Assembly (NCBI RefSeq): GCF_003244875.1
Contig: NZ_LXXZ01000027.1
Location: 1 to 35,324, forward strand
Length of the DNA: 35,324 nucleotides
Direction of reading: 5' to 3'
Source: Stenotrophomonas sepilia
Lineage (GTDB): Bacteria > Pseudomonadota > Gammaproteobacteria > Xanthomonadales > Xanthomonadaceae
Shown: in pieces, positions 20,271-28,061 of the stretch
How the letters are laid out: each line of letters opens with the position of its first letter
Numbering within the stretch: the stretch's first letter is position 1
The notes under the pieces: model-generated
Database searches by the model: none
What the model saw: only the letters and a program-made list of their open reading frames with translations
What the model was told of the DNA's origin: nothing
Position numbers and translations under genes: made by a program

Positions 20271-21017
20271 CTACCAGACATCATGGTGTTGCTCCTCCGT
20301 TTCATCGCCAAGCAGGCGCATCAGCCAGGGGGCTCCCACCCGCTGCGGGTACGCCATCATCATCCGCGCGTGCATGTTCTGCAGATCGCCCAGCAACCAG
20401 GTCTGGTTGTAGACATCGCCGAACGGGTCCGACCACGCCGTCTGGATCCGCGCGCGCTCACCGCCGTTGAGGTTGGGCATCCTGTCCAGCGGGATCTCCA
20501 GTACCGGCTCCAGCGCCCGGTTGATGGCCGCGTTCTCCGCCTCCGCCGCACGCATGAGTTCCAGCCGATGGCTCACCTGCCAGCACGGGAAAGGGAAGCA
20601 GCTTCCCGTGGCATCGATGTACGTCGCGATGTCGGCCAACATGTGGGCCTTCAGCTGCCACACCGTCGCACTGTCCAGCAGCTGCCGCACCCGCAGTGTG
20701 CGCAGCGTGCCGGCACGGACATCCTCCGGCGTGGTGAACGGCTCACCCGGCGTGGGGCCGCCATGCCGCACCAGCACGATGCGATGGATCGCCTCCTGGG
20801 TGATGTTCTCCACGCGCAGCGCGGCGGCCTCCGGATGCACGCGAGGCGGCGGCACGCTCGATACCCGCCAGGTGTACCAGGCCGCCAAGCCCATGCCCGC
20901 CACGCACAGCAGGGCGAACAGCAGCCAGCGGTCCAGATTGCGGGTGTAGTAGTAATACCGCGCCCGCCAAAGGTAGAACGTGCGGTAGCTGATGAACCGG
21001 CTTACCCATCGATACAT
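20271..21017 (-). CDS. Unrecognised single-pass membrane protein downstream of the adhesin
   Basis: A 248-residue protein that I do not recognise. The N-terminus is rich in arginine and tyrosine (FYLWRARYYYYTRNLDRW), followed by one transmembrane helix at about residues 32-50 (LLFALLCVAGMGLAAWY). The rest (about 200 residues) should face the periplasm by the positive-inside rule. It contains two close cysteines (GSCFPFPCW) and long helical stretches. The start at 21017 was chosen because AGGAG is six bases upstream; the ATG at 21023 sits directly on that site. It begins 69 bases after the autotransporter stop on the same strand and may be cotranscribed with it, suggesting an accessory role in adhesin export or control. 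That role is inference only. Confidence 0.8.
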   Translation of the reverse strand: MYRWVSRFISYRTFYLWRARYYYYTRNLDRWLLFALLCVAGMGLAAWYTWRVSSVPPPRVHPEAAALRVENITQEAIHRIVLVRHGGPTPGEPFTTPEDVRAGTLRTLRVRQLLDSATVWQLKAHMLADIATYIDATGSCFPFPCWQVSHRLELMRAAEAENAAINRALEPVLEIPLDRMPNLNGGERARIQTAWSDPFGDVYNQTWLLGDLQNMHARMMMAYPQRVGAPWLMRLLGDETEEQHHDVW

Positions 21018-21086
21018 TGCCATCTCCTCGGCAAGGACCCCGGCGCGGCGGGGCGGATTACGCGCGTCACGCCGGGGCTCCATCGC

Positions 21087-24000
21087 TTACCAGCCGATGC
21101 CGACGCCGACGCCCATGCTGCGCTCACCGCTGTTGGTGAACGCACCATTGAGGCTGAAGGTGGCCGAGCCCTTCTCGTTGAGCACGCGCTGGTAGCCCAC
21201 CGCCATCGCCGACTCACCCTCGCTGTAGCCCACGCCCGCACCCAGGCGGTTGTAGGTGGCCAGGCCCGCGGTGTTCATCGCCATCGCGGTCTGTGCGCTG
21301 CTCATCGCCGCCATGCGGTTGAAGCGCTTGTCCATCTTGTCCAGGCGACGCTCGAAGTTGCTGATCGCGCCATCGGTATACTCGTTGGCGCGTGCCAGCA
21401 TCTTCTCCAGTTCAGCGGTATCGACCTGGGGCTTCGGGGTGTCCTCCTTCTTCGTCTTCGGCTGCGGTGCAGGTTTCTCACCCTCGCCGATCGACGCCAC
21501 CTGCTGGCCGCCTTCGGCCTGCGGCACCGGCGCTTCCGGTTCGGGCACTGAAGCCACCGCCATTGCCTGCGGCTGCGGCGCATCGATGCGCTCTTCCAGG
21601 CCATCGATACGGCCGTTGAGCTGCTGCTGCATCGAATGCAGCTGGCCACCATTGACCGCATCGCGGCTGCCGGCGGCAATCAGGCCATTGGCCACGTTGG
21701 AGATGACCATGCCGTGGGTTCCGGCGAGGGTGAGCTGGTTGAGACCGTCGGCGCGGACCGAGGGCGTGTCCTGGAACACGCTGCGCAGCTGCGACTCGAC
21801 CTGGTTCACGCGCGAGCGGTTGCTGACGACCGCGCCGTCGAGCGCCTCCAGCGCACCATTGAGGGTGGACTGGGACTGGCCCTGCACGGTGAAGCTGGGG
21901 CCGACGATGTTGCCGTTGGCATCGACCTCACCGCCGAGCGCGGACAGCGCGCCGCGCAGCTGGCCGACGGTGGCAGCGTTGTGGTTGGCGGTGCCGTTGG
22001 CGATGTTGGTGAGGCGACGCTTCGTACCAATATTGCCAAACGACACAACCCCCGCCTCGGTTGCATAAGAGCTGGTTCCTAGCGCGATAGAACCATGGGC
22101 CCCGGGTTCGACTCTCGAACCAACACCAAACGCGATGGCTCCGATTGCACCAGACTCGCCGGCCCTACCAACCTCAGCTCCAGTTCCGACGGCAAAGCTG
22201 GAATCTGAGCCTTGGTAGACAGTGGACGCTCGTCCGATGGCAATTGAGTTTTTGCCCATTGCCCCGGCGAATGTTCCAATTGCCGTGCCCCCCTCAATGC
22301 CCGTCTTTGCCAAGTTTCCAATGGCGAGACCACCCGGACCAGCCTGAGCAGCGCCATACCCAGGAGCCGTACCAACACTGACGTACTGGCTGATGTCTTC
22401 CATGGCCGAAACACGGCTGTTGGTCTCATAGAGCTGACTGCCACGCACAACGTCCGAGCTATCAGCCGACAACTTCGCCTCGGCCACGCCAGTCAAACGC
22501 GCACCGCCGAAATCAATCGGGCCGCTCGCATCCAATCCACGCATGGCCTGCTCGCGCATCTCCCGCTCCTTGCGCATCGCCTCCAGATCGTTCCGATTCT
22601 GCGAGATCTTCTGCTCTGCGGCGTACAACTGGCTGCCCGTTACGGCATCACGGCTTCCTGGCGCTATCCGACCGTCAGCCAAGTTGGTCAGCACCATGCC
22701 ATTCACGCCATTCAGCGCGATCTGGTTCATGCCATCGCCACGGGCCGAGGGTGAATCCTGGAAGATCGAGTTGAGCTGGCCTTCCACCTTGTCCGCACGG
22801 CGGCCTGCGGTGGTGACAGCTCCATCGAGCGCCATCAGCGCGTCCTCCACGGTGTTCTGCGTTCCGCCCTGCACCGCGTAGGTCGGGGCGATGATGTTGC
22901 CGCTTGCGTCCATGCCGGCGCCACCGCCGAGGGTAGCGAGGGAATCCTTGAGCTGAGAGACGGTGGTGGCGTTGTGGTCGGCGGTGCCACGGGCGATGTT
23001 CACCAGACGACGATAAGTAGTAGCACTTCCAAAGGAAGCCACTCCGGCCTCATCCGCCTGAGAGCCTTCGCCGATCGCCAGCGAACCATCTGCTCCTTTA
23101 CCTACCTTTGCTCCAGCACCGATTGCAACACCTCCCCGTGCGCCGCTTCCCGCAATGCCAACCTCCGCTCCAGCACCTAGTGCAAATCCACTATCAGAAT
23201 CCTCATGCACGACTGACGCACGGCCAATTGCCACGGAGTTTCTACCGAGTGCCTTCGCATGGGTACCCACTGCAGTTCCCCCATCGCTGCCGGTCTTGGC
23301 TGAGTTACCTACAGCGACTCCCACGGGCCCTGCCTCGGCACGCTCGCTAGCAGGCGCCGTGCCAATACTCAGAAACTGAGTCGTGTCTTCCAGGGCTGCA
23401 ATCCGAGCATTACTTGAGTACAGCTGTCTCCCAGACACAGCTTCGGCACTACTGGCACTCAGGGCTCCATCCGCCACACCACTGATCTTCCGGTTGGCAT
23501 TGGCACTATTACGCACGTTCAGGGTCGTACCACCGTTCTTCTCTCCCAAACGAACATCGCCAGACGCGGAAACCTGCGCCACCAGCCCGCCCAGCGCCGC
23601 TGTTTCGGCCAACGCCTTTGTTGCATCCGCCTTTGCCAGGGTCGCGTCCGCAGCCGCAGAGATGGCCACGCCTTCCACAGCCACCACCTTCTCATTGGTG
23701 GCATTGAGCTGCCTGCCGTTGACGGCCTCATAGCTGCTGCCGCTGACCACACCGTCGGCCACACCAGTCAGCTTTCGACCCGCATTCGCACTATTGCGCA
23801 CATCCAACACCGTTCCGCTGTTCTTCTCACCCAGGCGGACATTGCCGTTGGCGGCGGTCTGGCTGACCAGCCCCTCCAGCGCACCCGTTCTGACCAACGC
23901 CTTGGCAGCATCTGCCTTCGCAACCGTTGCATCCGCCTGCGCGGCGTTGGCCACTTTTTCCACGGCAGCCACCTGCACGTTGGTGGCGTTGAGCTGCTTG

Positions 24001-26132
24001 CCGTTGACCGCTTCATTGCTGCTGGCACTCACGGTGCCATCCGCCACACCGGCAACCTTTCGGCTGGCGTTGGCGCTGTTGCGCACGTCCAGTACGGTGC
24101 CGCTGTTCTTCCCGCCCAGGCGGACATTGCCGGTGGCGCCTGTCTGGGAGACCAGACCGGTGAGCGCGGCCGTCTCGGCCAGCGCCTTGGTAGCGTCGGC
24201 TTTTGCGGCATTGGCCGCCGTCTGCGCGCTCGTGGCCGTGCTCTGCGCAGCGGACACGGCCTGGTTGGTCGCGAACAGCTGATTGCCGGTGATGGCATCG
24301 GTACTGCCATTGCTGACCGCGCCATCGGCAATGTACTGGATCTTGCGCTTGAGAGTGGCGCTGCCCACCGAAACGGAGTTGACCGACGCTGTGACGGCGC
24401 CAGCCCCCAGTGCCACCGCATTGTCATGGCGGGCGTTGGCCCGGTCACCCAGTGCAACGGCGCTGGTGTTGGCCGATACCGCAAGATTGCCCAACGCGGT
24501 GGCGAACTGCGCCTTGGCCTCGCTGCCACGCCCCAGCGCAGTGGACTGCTTGGCCGTCGCTTTGCTCAGGTACCCCATTGCAGTGGCATGCTCGGCAGCC
24601 GCATTGGCGTCACCGCCTACGGCGATGGAGAAGTTTCCGCTGGCAATGGCCCGGAAGCCGGTCGCGACCGCGCCGTTTGCGCTGCGCGTATTTGCACCGA
24701 TGGACACGCCGGCATTCTGGTTGTTCACCTTGTTGCCCTCTGCATCGACGCCGGCCAGAGCGTCGAATCCGAGTGCGACACTGCGGCCGTTGTAGGCCTT
24801 GGCATTGTTGCCGATGGCGGTACTGATGCCGTAGCTCCCCGATTCTGCGACCGCGCCCTTGCCCAGTGCCAGGGTGGTGGCATCGATGCGGTTGGTGGCC
24901 GACTGGGCGAGCGTACGAACGTCCGCAAGGTCTCCCTTTACGGTGCCCACTGCCGATTCCACTGTCCCCAGCCTGGTGTTCGTGGCGTTGAGCTGCCGGC
25001 CATTCACGGCATCCGTACTGCTTGTCGTCAACGTTCCATCAGAAACGCCACTCACTTTTCGCGTCGCCAACACTGCATTGCGCATACTGACTTCCGTGCC
25101 GGTATTGCTGTTGGCAATACGCACTATGCCGCTCGCAGAATCCTGCTTGATCAAGCCATCGACCCGCTCGTTCATCGCATGCAGTTGCTTGCCTGTAACT
25201 GCATCTGAGCTTGAAGCCGTGATGCGGCCGTCTTCCACGTTCACAATCCGCCGTCGCAGCGTGGAACTGCCCACGGAAACGGTGTTCTTTTCGGTTGCGG
25301 AAGAACGCACACCCAGCGCAACTGCTCCTTGCGCGGCTGCCGACGCACCGTAGCCCAGGGCTACGCTATCAATGCGCGCCTCGGCGCCACCGCCTATGGC
25401 GATTGCACCGGTGTAACCCGGCGTCCCGGCCTTCGCAGCAGCACCTATGGCGATGCCGGACGTGCCGCCGCCGGTATCGACCGAGGCTTTGCTGCCCAGG
25501 GCGACGCCATCAACGCCATTGGCGAATGCGTTTGCGCCCATTGCGACCGCATTCTCGCCCTGTGACAACGAGCCACTGCCGACCGCAAGCGCGTTCTGAC
25601 GCGTTGCAGCAGCGCTGTTTCCGAATGCGGTGGAGCCGATTCCCTTGCCGTAGGCATTGGCGCCTACAACCGTGCTGTGACCACCATTGGCAGTCGCGTT
25701 GTAGCCCACGGCAACACTGTCTACGCCGTTGATGTTGGCCTTGTGGCCCAATGCCGCGTTGTAGTTGCCAATGATCTGGGCCTTGGGACCAAAGGCAGCG
25801 TTCCAGGAGCCGTCGTTGTACGAACCTCCCCCCATGATCAGATAGTCCTTGGAGGTGGAGATCTTTGCATTGGCAGAGGTTTTTCCATCCTCACTTTGTC
25901 CTGACATGGGCACGCAATAGACGTCCGCCTTGTCCCAATCGAAGGGCGAACATCCCCAGTACATGCTGCCCGCGTTCGCGGAAATGGAGCCGGCCGCAGA
26001 CATCGATAGTGGAATGACTAGTAGCCGGAGTTTTCTCGGCGATGAGGAACACTGCCTTGCGACAGCCAGCTCGCTCGCTACCACCCAGCACTGGCGTGCA
26101 GCATTCCAGATACGTCGATAGATTCGATTCAT
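21087..26132 (-). CDS. Trimeric autotransporter adhesin (YadA-like, type Vc secretion)
   Basis: A 1681-residue surface adhesin that trimerises and carries its own outer-membrane pore. It starts with the extended signal peptide region MNRIYRRIWNAARQCWVVAS, typical of large autotransporters. A YadA-like head follows (about residues 90-280, repeated AVG/ALG-x-A-x-A units), then neck motifs (DAVTGKQLHAMN and similar), a stalk with three 95-residue repeats near residues 610-895, and two further head-neck-stalk modules (about 910-1165 and 1240-1495). A Pro/Glu/Lys-rich linker (about 1514-1567) precedes a coiled coil and the C-terminal YadA anchor, ending in GVGVGIGW. The terminal tryptophan suits outer-membrane insertion. 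AAGGAG precedes the ATG. It lies 66 bases after the fimbrial chaperone gene. The ligand is unknown. Confidence 0.95.
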   Translation of the reverse strand: MNRIYRRIWNAARQCWVVASELAVARQCSSSPRKLRLLVIPLSMSAAGSISANAGSMYWGCSPFDWDKADVYCVPMSGQSEDGKTSANAKISTSKDYLIMGGGSYNDGSWNAAFGPKAQIIGNYNAALGHKANINGVDSVAVGYNATANGGHSTVVGANAYGKGIGSTAFGNSAAATRQNALAVGSGSLSQGENAVAMGANAFANGVDGVALGSKASVDTGGGTSGIAIGAAAKAGTPGYTGAIAIGGGAEARIDSVALGYGASAAAQGAVALGVRSSATEKNTVSVGSSTLRRRIVNVEDGRITASSSDAVTGKQLHAMNERVDGLIKQDSASGIVRIANSNTGTEVSMRNAVLATRKVSGVSDGTLTTSSTDAVNGRQLNATNTRLGTVESAVGTVKGDLADVRTLAQSATNRIDATTLALGKGAVAESGSYGISTAIGNNAKAYNGRSVALGFDALAGVDAEGNKVNNQNAGVSIGANTRSANGAVATGFRAIASGNFSIAVGGDANAAAEHATAMGYLSKATAKQSTALGRGSEAKAQFATALGNLAVSANTSAVALGDRANARHDNAVALGAGAVTASVNSVSVGSATLKRKIQYIADGAVSNGSTDAITGNQLFATNQAVSAAQSTATSAQTAANAAKADATKALAETAALTGLVSQTGATGNVRLGGKNSGTVLDVRNSANASRKVAGVADGTVSASSNEAVNGKQLNATNVQVAAVEKVANAAQADATVAKADAAKALVRTGALEGLVSQTAANGNVRLGEKNSGTVLDVRNSANAGRKLTGVADGVVSGSSYEAVNGRQLNATNEKVVAVEGVAISAAADATLAKADATKALAETAALGGLVAQVSASGDVRLGEKNGGTTLNVRNSANANRKISGVADGALSASSAEAVSGRQLYSSNARIAALEDTTQFLSIGTAPASERAEAGPVGVAVGNSAKTGSDGGTAVGTHAKALGRNSVAIGRASVVHEDSDSGFALGAGAEVGIAGSGARGGVAIGAGAKVGKGADGSLAIGEGSQADEAGVASFGSATTYRRLVNIARGTADHNATTVSQLKDSLATLGGGAGMDASGNIIAPTYAVQGGTQNTVEDALMALDGAVTTAGRRADKVEGQLNSIFQDSPSARGDGMNQIALNGVNGMVLTNLADGRIAPGSRDAVTGSQLYAAEQKISQNRNDLEAMRKEREMREQAMRGLDASGPIDFGGARLTGVAEAKLSADSSDVVRGSQLYETNSRVSAMEDISQYVSVGTAPGYGAAQAGPGGLAIGNLAKTGIEGGTAIGTFAGAMGKNSIAIGRASTVYQGSDSSFAVGTGAEVGRAGESGAIGAIAFGVGSRVEPGAHGSIALGTSSYATEAGVVSFGNIGTKRRLTNIANGTANHNAATVGQLRGALSALGGEVDANGNIVGPSFTVQGQSQSTLNGALEALDGAVVSNRSRVNQVESQLRSVFQDTPSVRADGLNQLTLAGTHGMVISNVANGLIAAGSRDAVNGGQLHSMQQQLNGRIDGLEERIDAPQPQAMAVASVPEPEAPVPQAEGGQQVASIGEGEKPAPQPKTKKEDTPKPQVDTAELEKMLARANEYTDGAISNFERRLDKMDKRFNRMAAMSSAQTAMAMNTAGLATYNRLGAGVGYSEGESAMAVGYQRVLNEKGSATFSLNGAFTNSGERSMGVGVGIGW
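23450..24300 (-). repeat. 285-bp (95-residue) tandem repeats in the adhesin stalk
   Basis: Equivalent positions at 23511, 23796 and 24081 show an exact 285-bp period. Each unit encodes VRLGxKNxGTxLxVRNSANA, RKxxGVADG, EAVxGxQL, then an alanine-rich coiled-coil segment with TKALAETAAL-type sequence. A more distant copy lies near 25080. The third copy (23511) is more diverged and AT-richer than the first two. Confidence 0.85.
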
Positions 26133-26165
26133 GGTCTTTCTCCTTAACAGTTTGCGGAAAAGGCA

Positions 26166-26184
26166 TCCCGCGCCAGGCGCGGGA
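26166..26184 (-). terminator. Terminator-like hairpin between chaperone and adhesin genes
   Basis: TCCCGCGCC and GGCGCGGGA are perfectly complementary; on the minus strand the stem is followed by TGCCTTTTCC. It lies between the fimbrial chaperone stop (26199) and the adhesin start (26132), so it would limit but perhaps not abolish read-through into the adhesin gene. Confidence 0.6.
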
Positions 26185-26198
26185 CGCAGGGAGGTGGA

Positions 26199-26909
26199 TC
26201 AACTGGACTGGATGGCCACGTCCTGGACGTGCTCGCGATAGCCGTCCTGGGAAAGCCGGTAGCGCAGGCGCAGCGAATTGCCCGGCTGTGGCTGGAACGG
26301 CAGGGTGAAATCGGCATCCGGGTACAGGCTGTGCGAGAGGTCGTGCGGCGTGCAGACACCGGCGGCCGTACATTCGGCCGCATGGACGATGCCCACGCGC
26401 AGGGTGCCGCTGTTGTGCAGCGTGTTGCCGCGCACCTGCAGGTCGACCACGCCGTCGGCGGGCACCACGTTCACCAGCGCGCCCCACACCAGGCTGACGC
26501 CGACGTCGGCGTGCGCAGCGTCGTCGCTGCTTTCCAGTTCAGTGCCTTCCGGGCCGCGCACACCTTCGAAGTACACGCGGTATGCGGTTTCCTTCTGCAC
26601 CGGCTGCAGGGGGATCAGCCGGATCAGGCGATTGCCACCGCCTGACAGCGCGAACTTTCCGGGCGTGATGGCAATGGCCGAATCGGCAACCTCGATGTCC
26701 TGCTCCTGTTCGCGGGGCGTTGCCGGGTTGTCGATGCGTCGAAGGCTGGCCTGTACATACTGCGGGCGGGTGGACTGCGAGTAGACGCGGATCTGCGCAC
26801 CCCGCTTGGCATCCATCGCGGTTCGCATGGGATGGATGGACAGGTTGGCGTGTGCTGATGGCGCAAGCAGCGCACTCAACGGCAGCATCCAGACGATCAG
26901 TTTGTTCAT
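26199..26909 (-). CDS. Periplasmic fimbrial chaperone (alpha/CS1 type)
   Basis: A 236-residue periplasmic protein with a signal peptide (LIVWMLPLSALLAPSAHA, mature start NLSIHPMR). It shows the two-domain immunoglobulin-like plan of pilus chaperones: the first domain has the edge strand region RVYSQSTRPQYVQASL and the conserved NRLIRLIPLQPVQKETAYRVYFE segment, the second starts near residue 135 (VSLVWGALVNVVP). It matches the chaperone of alpha-class fimbriae (CblB/CooB type) rather than classical PapD proteins. It should bind and deliver the fimbrial subunits to the usher. GGAG precedes its ATG, 18 bases after the tip gene. It is the last gene of the fimbrial set, whereas CS1 and cable pilus operons place the chaperone first. 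Confidence 0.9.
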   Translation of the reverse strand: MNKLIVWMLPLSALLAPSAHANLSIHPMRTAMDAKRGAQIRVYSQSTRPQYVQASLRRIDNPATPREQEQDIEVADSAIAITPGKFALSGGGNRLIRLIPLQPVQKETAYRVYFEGVRGPEGTELESSDDAAHADVGVSLVWGALVNVVPADGVVDLQVRGNTLHNSGTLRVGIVHAAECTAAGVCTPHDLSHSLYPDADFTLPFQPQPGNSLRLRYRLSQDGYREHVQDVAIQSS

Positions 26910-26927
26910 GGCAGGCTCCGTGTGGGA

Positions 26928-28061
26928 TCAGGGTTTGGCGGTGGGTACGCGCAGTTCCACCGTCAGCTCGCCCTCGTAGAGACCGGGGCGCTTGCTGGCG
27001 ACGGGGGTGGGAGGTGTCAGCAATGTCAGCGGCGTGGGCACGCAATAGACCGGCTGGCTGATACCGGGCAGCATGACCAGGCGCAGTTCGGCGCTGTCGA
27101 TGCCATGCAGCAGCTCTTCCACGCCATGCCGCATGCGGATATCGCGCCCGCCATAGTTCAGGCTGACGTGGTAGTCCAGGCGCTGGCGGTCGTCGCTGCC
27201 ACCATCGCGATGCCAGACCGCGAAGTCGCTACCGGGTGGCGGGCGCGGCCCGCTGTCGCGCACGGTGACGCCGAGGAACTCGCTCTGCGAGCCGAGGCCG
27301 TCGTAGAGGCACATCTCCAGCTGCTTGCGGCCGCCCACCATCTGCTTGATGGGGTCGTAGCGCAGGTCCATGTTGACCAGCGGCGCGATGGTGTCGAAGG
27401 CCGGGAAGTAGATCGAGATCGCGTCGTAGTCGGTGACGGTGAAGTCGAAGTTGAAGGTGGCTGTGGCGACGGGTGCTGCGGCGGGGTCGGCCTTGATGTT
27501 CAGGCGCATCGTGGCCTTCCAGTGACCTGCGACGAGTCTGGAGAGTGCTGCAGCGGGAAGCTGAAGGCTCGCCCCAGTGCCCGCTGGCTGACCCGAAGCG
27601 CACTGGAACCAGAAGGACGCATTCAGACGCCTTCTAGCCGTGTCCCAGTAGTCACTGGCGCAGATCCAGTCCGACATGACCCTCTGCAGGTAGCCCTCCG
27701 CTCGAAGCTCAGTACGCAGGCCGGTTCTCTGCTCTACGAACAGCAGGGCGACGTTACTGATGCCAAGCGACTGTCCCGGCTCACCCTCTACGGCGCATTT
27801 CCCAAATTCATTGTCAGAAGCAGACCCGCAAACCACATGCATCTGCCCATACTTCAGCGCCAGGTCATGACTGAATCCCAACACCGTCCGCGGCGCCCAC
27901 AGCACCACGTCACCCGGCACGGCCGAGCGGTCCCACGACATCACGATGTCCCGGCTCTGATCGGTGGGATGTGTCTCCGGCGGCCACTGCGCCCATGCCC
28001 GTGGCATCAGCACGGCCAGCGCGCACACCAGCATCAACACGAACAACACACGCCGGCTCAT
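26928..28061 (-). CDS. Fimbrial tip adhesin, CblD/CfaE-like
   Basis: A 377-residue secreted protein with a signal peptide (LFVLMLVCALAVLMPRAWAQ). It follows the plan of CblD/CfaE minor tip subunits of alpha-class fimbriae: an N-terminal adhesin domain with a disulfide loop (VVCGSASDNEFGKCAV), and a C-terminal pilin-like domain with the well-conserved RKQLEMCLYDGLGS segment. A late cysteine (QPVYCVP) may pair with the one in EMCLYDG. Such proteins initiate fimbria assembly at the usher and bind the host receptor. The start overlaps the usher stop by ATGA. The region around 27550-27850 is visibly less GC-rich than its surroundings and encodes the adhesin domain. Confidence 0.9.
   Translation of the reverse strand: MSRRVLFVLMLVCALAVLMPRAWAQWPPETHPTDQSRDIVMSWDRSAVPGDVVLWAPRTVLGFSHDLALKYGQMHVVCGSASDNEFGKCAVEGEPGQSLGISNVALLFVEQRTGLRTELRAEGYLQRVMSDWICASDYWDTARRRLNASFWFQCASGQPAGTGASLQLPAAALSRLVAGHWKATMRLNIKADPAAAPVATATFNFDFTVTDYDAISIYFPAFDTIAPLVNMDLRYDPIKQMVGGRKQLEMCLYDGLGSQSEFLGVTVRDSGPRPPPGSDFAVWHRDGGSDDRQRLDYHVSLNYGGRDIRMRHGVEELLHGIDSAELRLVMLPGISQPVYCVPTPLTLLTPPTPVASKRPGLYEGELTVELRVPTAKP

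Noticed and set aside
19788..21551. Open frames running through the 113-bp array, some reaching into the downstream genes
   Set aside because: The period is not a multiple of three, so each copy is read in a different frame, and the apparent proteins are only translations of hairpin DNA.
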